DNA from: Lachnospiraceae bacterium
GTDB taxonomy: Bacteria > Bacillota > Clostridia > Lachnospirales > Lachnospiraceae
Reading direction: 5' to 3'
NCBI GenBank assembly: GCA_017437785.1
Contig: JAFRXH010000066.1
Location: 1 to 62,297, forward strand
DNA: 62,297 nt
Part shown: positions 16,301 through 26,510 of the stretch, piece after piece
Numbering within the stretch: position 1 is the first letter of the stretch
Layout: each line of letters opens with the position of its first letter
Notes under the pieces: model-generated
What the model was told of the DNA's origin: nothing
The model's database searches: none
What the model saw: only the letters and a program-made list of their open reading frames with translations
Translations under genes and position numbers: made by a program

Positions 16301-16302
16301 GA

Positions 16303-16917
16303 TCACTTAACCTCTCTTTCACAAAGCTCTGAATAGTATTCAAAAGCCTCTTTTGTGTGTTCTTCTATCGGCTGTCCCTTATCGTTTAAATGCTGCAGTG
16401 TATGTTTGAGTATCAGGTATACAGCTTTATCAAGATCCTTATATATTAACGGTCTGATTTCTCCGTAACAAGAAAGCTGTTTCCTGTTGGGTTCTATAAA
16501 GTCTGCGGAAAAGATCACAGCTTCCATAAAACTCATATTCCTGCAGCCGGTGGTATGCCAGCGTATAGAACTTAATATCTCTTCGTCGGTAACTCCGTAT
16601 TTCTCTTTAGCCAGTACCGCGCCGAGTTTGGCGTGTATCAGATATGGATGCTGTTTCTCCATTTCGGACAGTTCCACATTATATTTTTTTATGTATTTAT
16701 CGCGTTTATCTTCGTCAAGACATTTGGCGCAATCATGTAAAAGCCCTGCGGTATAAACACGTGACAGCTCTTCTGTGCTGCCGTGTCCGTGTGATAAGAA
16801 CAGATTGCAGGCTGTATAAGCCACTCCCAATGAATGCTCATAGCGTGCGGCGTCCAGTTTCTTTCTGAGCAGGGCACGCAATTCTTCGTCGTTATATTTT
16901 TCGCTGCAGATAAGCAT
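16303..16917 (-). CDS. yqeK: YqeK-type HD-domain hydrolase (diadenosine tetraphosphatase)
   Basis: YqeK proteins split Ap4A symmetrically to ADP. The HD-domain metal set is visible: His in RYEHSLGVA near 29, His-Asp in GLLHDCAK near 60, His in QHPYLIHAKLG near 90, and His in RWHTTG near 119. The length of 204 aa is normal. In most Firmicutes nadD lies directly upstream, sometimes fused. Here only 47 bases separate it from yhbY and no NadD coding sequence is present. AAAGGA lies about 9 bases before the ATG. Confidence 0.9.
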   Translation of the reverse strand: MLICSEKYNDEELRALLRKKLDAARYEHSLGVAYTACNLFLSHGHGSTEELSRVYTAGLLHDCAKCLDEDKRDKYIKKYNVELSEMEKQHPYLIHAKLGAVLAKEKYGVTDEEILSSIRWHTTGCRNMSFMEAVIFSADFIEPNRKQLSCYGEIRPLIYKDLDKAVYLILKHTLQHLNDKGQPIEEHTKEAFEYYSELCEREVK

Positions 16918-16964
16918 GTGATTTGATCCTTTGTGTTTGACGGCTTTGGCTTAGCCGGCAGGGT

Positions 16965-17261
16965 TTATTTAGGCAGTTTGATCTCGGGCTCATCTTTGAA
17001 AGGCTTATACAGGACAATCTTTCTTCCGATGATCTCCACAAGGGTAGAACCGCTTCTTTCGGCAAGGGCTTCTCCCATTGCAAAAGGATCTTCAACTGCG
17101 TTTTTCAGCACTGAAAGTTTTACGATCTCCCTGTTATTGAAAGCTTCTTCTACCGCCTGTACTATCTCAGGCGTTAAGTTGCTTTTTCCTATCTGAAAAA
17201 GAGCCGTTTCTTTTGAAGCAAGACTTCTTAAATATGCCCTCTGTTTACTTGTAAGTTTCAT
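16965..17261 (-). CDS. yhbY: YhbY-family ribosome assembly RNA-binding protein
   Basis: This small CRM-domain protein binds pre-ribosomal RNA. The N-terminal LTSKQRAYLRSLA, the GKSNLTPEIVQAVEEAF segment near residue 25 and the IIGRKIVLYKP end near 80 match the family, and the length of 98 aa is standard. AGGAG lies 10 bases upstream of the ATG. It sits 12 bases after obgE, as in most Firmicutes. Confidence 0.95.
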   Translation of the reverse strand: MKLTSKQRAYLRSLASKETALFQIGKSNLTPEIVQAVEEAFNNREIVKLSVLKNAVEDPFAMGEALAERSGSTLVEIIGRKIVLYKPFKDEPEIKLPK

Positions 17262-17273
17262 GATAGCACGCTC

Positions 17274-18674
<1,401 letters not shown>

Positions 18675-18959
18675 TTACTGCTCTGCAGGATATACGCTGG
18701 CCTGCTTTCTGTCACGGCCAAGTCTCTCAAAGCGGAGTACGCCATCAGCCATAGCGAAAAGCGTATCATCACCGCCGCGTCCTACATTAAGACCCGGATG
18801 GATCTTGGTTCCGCGCTGTCTGTATAAAATGTTTCCGGCCTTAACAAACTGACCGTCTGCACGCTTTGCTCCAAGTCTCTTGGATTCGGAATCACGACCG
18901 TTCTTGGTGGAACCTACTCCCTTCTTATGAGCAAAGAACTGAAGATCTAATGCTAACAT
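18675..18959 (-). CDS. rpmA: 50S ribosomal protein L27 with cleavable N-terminal extension
   Basis: The 94-aa sequence begins [18 protein letters not shown]. In Firmicutes the first nine residues, up to LQFF, are removed by the protease Prp, encoded next door, to expose the tail that enters the peptidyl-transferase centre. The remainder ([34 protein letters not shown]) is typical L27. The ATG at 18959 is chosen because AAAGGAG ends 9 bases upstream; an ATG at 18968 would directly follow that site. Confidence 0.97.
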   Translation of the reverse strand: MLALDLQFFAHKKGVGSTKNGRDSESKRLGAKRADGQFVKAGNILYRQRGTKIHPGLNVGRGGDDTLFAMADGVLRFERLGRDRKQASVYPAEQ

Positions 18960-18977
18960 CTTCCTCATCTCCTTTCA

Positions 18978-19310
18978 TCACGAATCTACGATCTCTGTAT
19001 AAGTCACAAATTCACTGCCGTAGCCTTTTTCTGTCATTGTAATACCCAGGATCATTGCATCCATGAGTACCTGTGCCTTTTCGTTAAGCTCTTCTTTAAA
19101 GCTTATATACAGTATCCCGGCCTGAGGATCGCTTGCTGCGTCCAGTTCTATACCTGCCAGACTTTCAATGGCATTTACGGTATTGATGGCCAGCATGGAA
19201 ACTGCTGCACATACGACGTCTTTTCCGGCATCATCGTAGAGGGCGTGTCCTTCGCAGGAAAATCCTTTGATCTGTCCCTCTTCATTTTTCCTTACTGTGA
19301 CTCTGATCAT
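18978..19310 (-). CDS. prp: Ribosomal processing cysteine protease Prp
   Basis: Prp (YsxB) cleaves the N-terminal extension of L27. The catalytic His in CEGHALYDDAG near residue 22 and Cys in DVVCAAVS near 34 are present and spaced as in the family, and the length of 110 aa is typical. Its place between rplU and rpmA is the standard Firmicutes order, and the L27 here indeed has the substrate motif. Confidence 0.95.
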   Translation of the reverse strand: MIRVTVRKNEEGQIKGFSCEGHALYDDAGKDVVCAAVSMLAINTVNAIESLAGIELDAASDPQAGILYISFKEELNEKAQVLMDAMILGITMTEKGYGSEFVTYTEIVDS

Positions 19311-19323
19311 TTTAAAGGCTTAA

Positions 19324-19629
19324 TTAAGCGTTGATTTTTTCAATCTTGACCTGGGTATAAGCCTGACGATGACCGTTCTTCTTGTGGTAACCGCTCTTGG
19401 GTTTGTACTTGTAAACGATAACCTTTTTAGCCTTGTCCTGCTTCATTACCTTAGCGGATACACTTGCGCCTGCTACTTCGCTGCCAACTTTGAGCGAACC
19501 GTCAGAAACTACAAGCACCTTATCAAAGGTTACAGTATCTCCGGCTTCTACATTGAGCTTCTCAACCTTGATGATATCGCCCTCGGAAACCTTATACTGC
19601 TTTCCACCTGTTGCAATAATTGCGTACAT
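19324..19629 (-). CDS. rplU: 50S ribosomal protein L21
   Basis: The 101-aa protein starts [18 protein letters not shown] and ends with the RNA-binding [21 protein letters not shown] block, both hallmarks of L21. AAGGAGG lies 8 bases before the ATG at 19629. A longer frame reaching 19686 is only the translated leader. It is the first gene of the rplU-prp-rpmA operon, with a near-consensus promoter. Confidence 0.97.
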   Translation of the reverse strand: MYAIIATGGKQYKVSEGDIIKVEKLNVEAGDTVTFDKVLVVSDGSLKVGSEVAGASVSAKVMKQDKAKKVIVYKYKPKSGYHKKNGHRQAYTQVKIEKINA

Positions 19630-19709
19630 GGTCTGCACCTCCTTATCACAAAACTCGCCGGTCTGTGGTGGATGCCAAGGCATCACTTATACCTCACCGT
19701 GCGGCATAC
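19630..19709 (-). ncRNA. L21-type leader RNA
   Basis: The 80-base 5' untranslated region contains a GATGC/GCATC hairpin with CTTG loop and flanking GGTG/CACC pairing before the ribosome-binding site. Firmicutes rplU genes often carry an autoregulatory L21 leader. The match to that family is by position and general shape only. Confidence 0.45.
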
Positions 19710-19715
19710 TATGGA

Positions 19716-19744
19716 ATAATAGCATTTCACATAAATTATGTCAA
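19716..19744 (-). promoter_or_regulatory. rplU operon promoter
   Basis: On the minus strand a perfect TTGACA (19744-19739) and TATTAT (19721-19716) with a 17-bp spacer. Confidence 0.85.
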
Positions 19745-19781
19745 GCATTTTATTGGTAGATATTTGCGATATATATTTTTA

Positions 19782-22700
19782 TTAGTTATGACAATCGGAT
19801 AAATCTATGCAAGGCTCGTCTGTAATTGTATTGATAGGAGTTATGATACTCCGGCCGCTTTCGGGATCATAGTTATATCTGAATACGTTCCAATAACGTT
19901 CTGAACCCTGATCCATCGGAACATTAAAGTATCTCACCAATCCACTCCTGTCGAACACATATACTTTAGCGTTAGATACAGCCATTCTCCCATCATACAT
20001 ATAATTATTTACATAGAATATATAATCACCTGCAGTAACATTGTTTACCCTTATAGTCTCCGGCCCATAGCTTTCCTTATCATCCAGATCAAGATAAGCT
20101 ATAACCTCGCCATTTGCATAAGCCGTTTTATCTATAAACCATACATGAAATTGACCATCATCAGGACGCGGTCCGACGAGATGAGCATCCATATCCAGAG
20201 GATATTGCCCCCATTCAAGCACAATTCTAAGGTCTTCGTTACCGTAATAAATTACGGGTGTTAAAGAAAGATTCTGCAAGGGAGTATCTGCAGAAGCTAT
20301 TATATTCTTATATGCTGTATAATAGCCGTTTCTGCTGATTTCCATAGTGTAATACCCCTGGGGCAGACCGCTTAATGAATAAATGCCATTTTTATCAGTA
20401 AAAACAGTTACATCTTTTCCTGATGTATATTTAATATACTCGCCATTTTCATTATCATGGTATTCGCGGAAACGTATCTTCGCATAAGAAACACCGCTGC
20501 CATCCATTGAGCTTGATATTATCCCGCTTATTGTGCTTTTTTCTGATACCGGACGAAGTAAAATAGTCTGGTCAAGATTTACCCCTTTATCATCTTCAAT
20601 GACTATAAGCTTGCGTGTTTCATTTATATAACCATACGCAGAGATTGCCATCGAATACTTTCCTGCAGGCAGGAATGCTAAAAAGGACCCGTCTGGATTA
20701 ACCCGTAACTCTTTGTAACGAGATGCTCCGTTTGCAGTAAAACTAACTTTAGCATTAGCTATGCTGACGCCATCGCTATTAAATACACGTCCACTTATAT
20801 AAGAACCATTCACCGGGCGTATCAACCTGTATTCGCTGTCCCCGGCCATTTCGAACTTAGAAGGAACATCGCGCACGACAATAGACCAGTATGGATCCGA
20901 CTTTCCGCATGTTTTTATTACATTCTCATATGCTGTACCGGCATCGTTTCTTTTTAATAAAAATTCATCCAGCATTAGTTCAAAAAGAGTATCACCGGCA
21001 TATAAATGGCTGGAGGCATTAGAAAAACCATAGACCACAGCTCCTTTATCACAAAGCGTACCGGTAAGCTTTCCTTCAAATGCACTGTAACAAGACCCCA
21101 GAAATACCACAGTGTCATCAAGATCATGCGCTTTATAATATGTATCAAAAAACTCGGCTGTTACGAATACATCTCCGTCAGAGCATATTCCCACTCTTTC
21201 ATCCTCAAAATCTGCAGGAGAATACTCAGACATATGATCGTAATAATTCTCTCCGGTTAACACATGGGGTTCGTGTTTGTTAAAAGATTTTGTTCCGCCA
21301 TGTGTATCGATCATAACAACTCCATAATCATTAAAATGCCTGTAAAGATCGATAGTTGCCTTGTGGTCATCAAAAACATTACAATTACTTTTTAGAGCCT
21401 CTGACAGGATTTCTCCTGTATTAAGATAGTTTTCATTATCAAATTTCGCCTCCCTATTTCGATAAGGTCTTATGACGCAGATGTCTTTCTTGAACGGATG
21501 CATCGGAGTGACCGTTAAAGATTTCAACTTTTCCCGTACATCAAAAAAGGAAAGATGTCCTGAAGACGTTATAATTGTTCCTTTCTCATCAGCTATAGCT
21601 TGTTGGTCTATAGGTTCTTCCGGTAGACTGGCTTCCCATACACATAATATTCCTGATATCGTTTTGAACGTAATACATGTATGATTGTCGTTGGATTCTA
21701 TACTGCTTTGATCAATGATATTGCTGTTTTTAAGAACAGCGGTTACATCTTCGGAATCAATGATCTTATTTAGCTCACCAAGCAGCTTCCGTGTCCCTTC
21801 TAGTTCTTCATCGGGTATCTCTGTATAGAAGAACACCTCTGTCGTTTCGCTTTCTTTATCCTTATATTTAGCTGTATAATACTTTGCACCCTTATCTGTG
21901 GAAAAGAGTTCTGCTCTTCCGCTGAATATACCATCATTAGCATTTTCATCCGGGCCCACACCGTCATCTTTAAGACTTGCTATTTCTTTATCGCCCTCAT
22001 ATACCTTTATAGGACAAGAATCCGTATCAATATATTCTTGGGATAAAACCGTAGCATAAAATGTGACCTTTGTTTTGCTTCCATCCGCGAGAACATCCTT
22101 GATATCCGTCGTGAAACATTCAAAGATTACGTCATCATTCATAAAACCCGGATCAAGTATGTCGCCTTCGGTATTTTCCGGAATGTTTTCCCAACCTGCA
22201 TAAAGAGTGATACTGCCTGTTAACGTCTGCCTACTTTCAAACAATTTCTCAAGCTTTTTATCTATATACCACCCAAGAAACTCATAGCCTTCTTTAACCG
22301 GAACAGGAAGTTCAATGCCTGATGAATAAACCGTCTCCCCTTCCGGTATTACAATGCTTTCCAATATGTTTCCGCCATTAGTATTGAAGCTTATCCTGTA
22401 TGCTGCAGGAATATACCACGAACCGCACTGCTCGCAATATTTCACAGAATCCGTGAATTCTTTATAACTGTGTATATGTGTACTCGCGGCATCGGGAGAC
22501 ACCTCAACTTCAACAGTATATTTATTTCCGCAGACAGAGGCTGTCAGTTTAGTCTTTCCTGCTTTAAGGCCGTGAACAAATCCGTTGGCATTTACGGTGG
22601 CTATCGATGTTTTTGCAGATTTAAAGAATATCGGAACGGAGTAGCCGTTGCTTTCCCTGATCCCGTTTACGCTGATAGCTATAGGTGCGAACCCTCCCGG

Positions 22701-22976
22701 CGGAACGGATATTTTTGCATCCGGTTCAATATCATAGACGGACACTACTGTTGAACTGAATGCTTTATCGCTGCCCTTAGTGGAGACAAGGATATGCGTT
22801 GTCCCGGCTTTTACGGCCGTGATCTTTCCTTTGGCGTCAACTGTAGCTATCTCGGGATCAAGGCTTTTGAATTCAAGCTTCTTAAGACCATTGCCGCTTA
22901 ATTTCTTGGTCTTTCCTTTTCCGGAGGTGCTTAGATCAAGAGCAACAGCGGACATCCTATTTTTGGGCGTACTCAC
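19782..22976 (-). CDS. Downstream part of a frameshifted secreted multidomain protein
   Basis: The 1064-codon frame has no signal peptide and no ribosome-binding site, and continues in sense from the frame at 22957-23793. In order it shows: Ig-like (BIG2-type) domains (about 20-160); an InlB-type repeat (about 195-265, FNTNGGN and GWYIDKK); a beta domain (about 280-380); a region with His in MIDTHGG near 557 and Cys in FLGSCYS near 627, the His/Cys pattern of clan CD (caspase/gingipain-like) peptidases; two carboxypeptidase-regulatory-like domains (about 730-900); and a C-terminal YfaP/DUF2135-like domain (WGQYPLDMDAHL). Its codon usage is more AT-rich than its neighbours. The peptidase assignment is tentative. 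Confidence 0.7.
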   Translation of the reverse strand: MSTPKNRMSAVALDLSTSGKGKTKKLSGNGLKKLEFKSLDPEIATVDAKGKITAVKAGTTHILVSTKGSDKAFSSTVVSVYDIEPDAKISVPPGGFAPIAISVNGIRESNGYSVPIFFKSAKTSIATVNANGFVHGLKAGKTKLTASVCGNKYTVEVEVSPDAASTHIHSYKEFTDSVKYCEQCGSWYIPAAYRISFNTNGGNILESIVIPEGETVYSSGIELPVPVKEGYEFLGWYIDKKLEKLFESRQTLTGSITLYAGWENIPENTEGDILDPGFMNDDVIFECFTTDIKDVLADGSKTKVTFYATVLSQEYIDTDSCPIKVYEGDKEIASLKDDGVGPDENANDGIFSGRAELFSTDKGAKYYTAKYKDKESETTEVFFYTEIPDEELEGTRKLLGELNKIIDSEDVTAVLKNSNIIDQSSIESNDNHTCITFKTISGILCVWEASLPEEPIDQQAIADEKGTIITSSGHLSFFDVREKLKSLTVTPMHPFKKDICVIRPYRNREAKFDNENYLNTGEILSEALKSNCNVFDDHKATIDLYRHFNDYGVVMIDTHGGTKSFNKHEPHVLTGENYYDHMSEYSPADFEDERVGICSDGDVFVTAEFFDTYYKAHDLDDTVVFLGSCYSAFEGKLTGTLCDKGAVVYGFSNASSHLYAGDTLFELMLDEFLLKRNDAGTAYENVIKTCGKSDPYWSIVVRDVPSKFEMAGDSEYRLIRPVNGSYISGRVFNSDGVSIANAKVSFTANGASRYKELRVNPDGSFLAFLPAGKYSMAISAYGYINETRKLIVIEDDKGVNLDQTILLRPVSEKSTISGIISSSMDGSGVSYAKIRFREYHDNENGEYIKYTSGKDVTVFTDKNGIYSLSGLPQGYYTMEISRNGYYTAYKNIIASADTPLQNLSLTPVIYYGNEDLRIVLEWGQYPLDMDAHLVGPRPDDGQFHVWFIDKTAYANGEVIAYLDLDDKESYGPETIRVNNVTAGDYIFYVNNYMYDGRMAVSNAKVYVFDRSGLVRYFNVPMDQGSERYWNVFRYNYDPESGRSIITPINTITDEPCIDLSDCHN

Positions 22977-23793
22977 TTTTTACTTTGCATTCGAAGGCTT
23001 TACCGTTGACCGTAGCGGATATAACCGCTTTGCCTGCGGAATATGCATCCACTTCAACCGATTTCAGTGAGCGTCTTACAATCCTTACCACATTCGGATC
23101 TGATGATGCCCACTCTACAGGGATTGAAACGGCTCCGTTTATTGATAAAGTCCTGCCTGTTTCGCCGACTCCCATTTCCAGCTTTTTGTCAGCGAGGACC
23201 GGATCATATATGGTAACAGAACATTCGCTGTCGACAAGTCCGCTAAGCAGGACCGTGGCATTACCGGCGCCTTTGGCGCTTATTTTGCCCTTTTTTACGG
23301 TTGCGACTTTCTTTGAATCCTTACCATTTAAACTGTTGCCGCCTGCATCCGTTGCCGAGCTCACGGTATATGTTATCTGGCCGGGGAGAAAGATCTTCTT
23401 TCCTTTGCCAATAGTTATCTTCTTTGCATCTTTATCTACTTTGGCTTTTGATTTTCCGCTTATCTCGACTGTTACCGTCTGGGATACAACGGAATTCTTT
23501 ATTGTAAAGATGCCGGTTCCTTCTGTTTTGCCGGCAGTAAGTTTTCCTTTGGCATCTACGGAAAACAGCCCCTGACTACTGTCATATTCGTAAGAATAAA
23601 CAGCCAGATCGTAAGTTTGCCCTTTGACAAGCCGTATATCGCTGTTCTGTGTGGTATTGAGTACCGAAGAGTCTATGGGCGTGTCGTCGCCGTCTACATC
23701 TCCGGCGAAGGTGTTTCCATAGTTCTCGATTAACATAGCAAGAGTAAGGACGATGGATAAAAGAAACCTGAATGTTTTCCTGTTATTATTCAA
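22957..23793 (-). CDS. Signal-peptide-bearing N-terminal part of the frameshifted protein
   Basis: The 278-codon frame starts with a TTG (GGAGGG 7 bases upstream) and a clear signal peptide (KTFRFLLSIVLTLAMLI, cleavage probably after TFAG). Ig-like beta domains follow, with SKVATVKKGKISAKGAG-type motifs. It ends abruptly at TAG within GCCCAAAAATAG, 20 bases inside the next frame. Losing one C or A there would join the two parts into one protein of about 1,340 residues. This is either a sequencing or natural indel in a short homopolymer, or programmed +1 slippage. Confidence 0.75.
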   Translation of the reverse strand: MNNNRKTFRFLLSIVLTLAMLIENYGNTFAGDVDGDDTPIDSSVLNTTQNSDIRLVKGQTYDLAVYSYEYDSSQGLFSVDAKGKLTAGKTEGTGIFTIKNSVVSQTVTVEISGKSKAKVDKDAKKITIGKGKKIFLPGQITYTVSSATDAGGNSLNGKDSKKVATVKKGKISAKGAGNATVLLSGLVDSECSVTIYDPVLADKKLEMGVGETGRTLSINGAVSIPVEWASSDPNVVRIVRRSLKSVEVDAYSAGKAVISATVNGKAFECKVKSEYAQK

Positions 23794-23816
23794 TGCTGTT
23801 CCCTCCTGTCTTTTTG

Positions 23817-23862
23817 ATAAAAAGCCCTTCGGCCATTAATTACATCAGGCAAAAGGGCTTTT
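23817..23862 (-). terminator. Terminator after yggS
   Basis: AAAAGCCCTT (23862-23853 on the minus strand) pairs with AAGGGCTTTT (23829-23820) around a 23-nt loop that itself contains partial pairing. Confidence 0.6.
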
Positions 23863-23889
23863 GAGAATTTATTTGTTTGTTTTTGGGGC

Positions 23890-24585
23890 TCAGATATTGT
23901 AATTCCGCTCGCCGAAAATGCTGCTCCCAACCCGTACATGGGTAGCACCTTCTTCGACGGCCACCTTGTAATCGCCGCTCATGCCCATTGACAATAAGGG
24001 CTTTTCGGGGAAGAATTCACGCATATCTGTGTAGATCATATCGTGCAGCTGCTTAAAGTATATGCGGTTATCTTCGGGATCATCTACATAGGGAGCTACG
24101 GTCATGAGTCCGCAAAGGCGTACGAACTTAAGCTCCGAAACATCACGTATAAGCTGCCGGTTTACATCTATATCGGCGCTTCCGAACTTGCTTTCTTCAC
24201 CGGCAACGTTCATTTCCAGCAGTATATCCTGTATGCAGCCAACCTTTGCTGCCTGGGCATCGATCGCCTGAGCCAGTTTAAGGCTGTCTACGCTGTGTAT
24301 GAGCGCTACTTTACCGACGATATATTTGACTTTGTTTGTCTGCAGATGGCCTATCATATGCCAGTTTATATCGTCGTTAAGAGCAGGCATCTTAGCCGTG
24401 AGCTCCTGCACCTTATTCTCGCCGAAGTTTCTGCAGCCGTGATCGTAGGCTTCTTTAAGCATCTCTACGGGCTTGGTCTTGCTTACGGCGATAAGCGTCA
24501 CTTCGGAAGGGGCGCGGCCCACGTTCATACATGCCGAATTGATGTTATTCTGTACTTTGTCGAGATTTTCTGATATCATGCTCAT
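23890..24585 (-). CDS. yggS: YggS-family PLP homeostasis protein
   Basis: This single-domain TIM-barrel protein binds PLP through Lys in AVSKTKP near residue 36 and keeps free PLP in balance. The motifs NFGENKVQE, WHMIGHLQTNK, HSVDS, LLEMNVAGE and LSMGMSGDY near 200 are all present, and the length of 231 aa is typical. The start overlaps the stop of the HlyD-like gene (ATGA). In related bacteria sepF follows directly; here it does not. Confidence 0.95.
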   Translation of the reverse strand: MSMISENLDKVQNNINSACMNVGRAPSEVTLIAVSKTKPVEMLKEAYDHGCRNFGENKVQELTAKMPALNDDINWHMIGHLQTNKVKYIVGKVALIHSVDSLKLAQAIDAQAAKVGCIQDILLEMNVAGEESKFGSADIDVNRQLIRDVSELKFVRLCGLMTVAPYVDDPEDNRIYFKQLHDMIYTDMREFFPEKPLLSMGMSGDYKVAVEEGATHVRVGSSIFGERNYNI

Positions 24586-25991
24586 TTTGCTGCTCCATTG
24601 TTATCAAAGATAAAATCATCATCAAAAAGCTTTGATGCGTCAAGGGCTATATAATCATATTCCATCAGACCGTATGTCGTATTGGGGCTTACAATGGCAT
24701 ACTCATCATTCTGAGAGAGGATGTTTATCTGACGGAAATCCGCATAGCCTTTGTTTATATAATATACGCCGATGAGTTCGCCTTTTAAGCTGACGGGATA
24801 CTCAGCCATATCATTGGGTTTTAAAAGATAATCACCTATACCCATTCTGGGATCGCTCACGTAATAATACTCTTTGTTTGCTGAATAGATCTCTACAAAC
24901 ATCTCCTCCTCCGAGGAAGTGCCCTCTGAGGTAAAGGTCTTGCGCAGCACCTTGATACTGTCGTCACGCTCCTCTAAAACGAAATCCCTGGGAACGAGGA
25001 AGAATTCCTTATGTGCTATCGAAGATACCGGGATCTTAAGTCCGGACTCGTTGCTCTCTATCAGCTCTATATCCAGAAAACGATCGGTACAATAACTGAT
25101 CATGCAGGAATTAAAACCCAGTACCACATAAATGGTCTTATCGTCACAGGGAAGGAGTTCGACGGATGCCCACAGCTCCTGACGGTCTTTTAAGAAACGT
25201 ACCTTTACGTAGCCTTCTTCTTTAAGTTCAAACGCGCGCTGGCTTTCAACGGGGATGACCAGCTGCCAGTTTTCGGATGTTAACAGCTTGTATACCGGAT
25301 CTCCCGCTCCCACCAGTGAATTGTTGGTTAGCTGTTTTTTTGAGTAATTTTCTTTGGCAAACAGTTCGGGTGTTATATCATTTGCCGATATGCTCTCGTA
25401 ACCGTCGGTATGATACACAACATATCCCGAAGTGTCTGTTTTGCACAGACGTACCAGCTCGGCGGTATAGCTGCCGCCTACTTCGGTTATGGACTGCATC
25501 ATGTTTAAGTTTGCGAGTCTTAAAAGGCTTCCGTCTATATCGTAGAGAAAGTCGTAACTCTTATAAAAATTCCCGGGATCAAAGCCGGCCGAAAAGTCCA
25601 CCATCTCGGAACGCAGTTCACGAAGCTCCGTATCACTTAAGCTGCTTTCTCCGCTGGTATTCTTGCTAAGCTCGTTTAAGCTCCCTGTCTCATCTATGGC
25701 ATATACCATATCGCCTACGCCCATATGTTCACCCTCACGGGCAAAATATGCTACATAACCGGTATCTTTGCTGTATACGATCGATTCGTCACGCATAGCG
25801 ATACCGGTATAGAGGTTATGGAGCGCCAATGAGCCGCTGCGCACCTGGTAAGAAGCTACATGGGGCCGCTGCAGCAGCTGTGCTATCAGGTAAATGGTGT
25901 ACGCACAAAAAAGGAGCAGTATCACAAATATCAACTTGCTCCTTTTAGAATCAACTTCTATCCCGCTCTTTTTGTTTCCTTTGTTGCCCAT
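24582..25991 (-). CDS. HlyD-like membrane protein
   Basis: A basic N-terminus and one membrane helix (about 20-40) are followed by an extracellular part. Residues about 50-100 look like the first half of a biotinyl-lipoyl (barrel-sandwich) domain (GYVAYFAREGEHMGVGD), an intervening region of about 100 residues follows, and the second half and beta-barrel come after (about 175-460). This is the layout of HlyD-type periplasmic adaptor proteins. No ABC or RND transporter is next to it. The linkage to yggS, and in relatives to sepF, suggests an envelope or division role. Start-site support is weak, with no clear Shine-Dalgarno sequence. Confidence 0.75.
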   Translation of the reverse strand: MGNKGNKKSGIEVDSKRSKLIFVILLLFCAYTIYLIAQLLQRPHVASYQVRSGSLALHNLYTGIAMRDESIVYSKDTGYVAYFAREGEHMGVGDMVYAIDETGSLNELSKNTSGESSLSDTELRELRSEMVDFSAGFDPGNFYKSYDFLYDIDGSLLRLANLNMMQSITEVGGSYTAELVRLCKTDTSGYVVYHTDGYESISANDITPELFAKENYSKKQLTNNSLVGAGDPVYKLLTSENWQLVIPVESQRAFELKEEGYVKVRFLKDRQELWASVELLPCDDKTIYVVLGFNSCMISYCTDRFLDIELIESNESGLKIPVSSIAHKEFFLVPRDFVLEERDDSIKVLRKTFTSEGTSSEEEMFVEIYSANKEYYYVSDPRMGIGDYLLKPNDMAEYPVSLKGELIGVYYINKGYADFRQINILSQNDEYAIVSPNTTYGLMEYDYIALDASKLFDDDFIFDNNGAAK

Positions 25992-25997
25992 GAAAAC

Positions 25998-26417
25998 TTA
26001 GAGGGATACTATTATCCGATCCGCATAAGCCTCCGGGATCTGGTCCGCGGAAGCCGAAATGCTGATGCAGAATTTGATGTTTCTTTCTTCACTTAATTTG
26101 TCAAACTTATCAAGAACAGCTAAAAGACCGTCGTTCTCAACGCTGGCGAGTCTTTTGAAATTATCGATATAGAGCTGTTCAAGATCGTGATCCTGCGAGA
26201 TTATGCCGCAGACAAAGCCATAGAATTCGTCACTGCTGGTGAAAGAAAATTCGGAAACACTTACCAAACGGATCTTATTATTGAGTTCATACATATGCTT
26301 GGTATTCTTGTCAAGATAGACAATGTTACCGCTTGCTTCTTTGATCTCATTATTGACACGCTCAAGCATTTCCTTTGTCTTGCCTTTACCTTCGTTGCCT
26401 ACTATCAACTGTATCAT
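25998..26417 (-). CDS. Small P-loop protein of unknown function
   Basis: The 139-aa protein opens with a Walker A motif GNEGKGKT at residues 7-14, directly after the first strand. The rest is mixed alpha/beta with a hydrophobic segment LLAVLDKF (about 97-104) that could be a Walker B-like strand. The chain is too short for a complete AAA or RecA fold. The start at 26417 has GGAGGG 7 bases upstream; an earlier in-frame ATG at 26465 lies in the promoter region. It is the first gene of the operon with the HlyD-like protein and yggS. I do not recognise the family. Confidence 0.7.
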   Translation of the reverse strand: MIQLIVGNEGKGKTKEMLERVNNEIKEASGNIVYLDKNTKHMYELNNKIRLVSVSEFSFTSSDEFYGFVCGIISQDHDLEQLYIDNFKRLASVENDGLLAVLDKFDKLSEERNIKFCISISASADQIPEAYADRIIVSL

Positions 26418-26453
26418 TGGACTGCCCTCCGAATTACTAAATATTGTATTTTG

Positions 26454-26482
26454 ATTATAACGCAAAAGTGTACGTTACACAA
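26454..26482 (-). promoter_or_regulatory. Promoter of the P-loop/HlyD/yggS operon with dyad in spacer
   Basis: On the minus strand TTGTGT (26482-26477) and TATAAT (26459-26454) are 17 bp apart. A perfect GTGTA-N3-TACAC dyad (26468-26480) overlaps the -35 and the spacer. Confidence 0.6.
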
Positions 26483-26510
26483 GCAAAAAATCCGTTGCTG
26501 CTTTTGGTGA

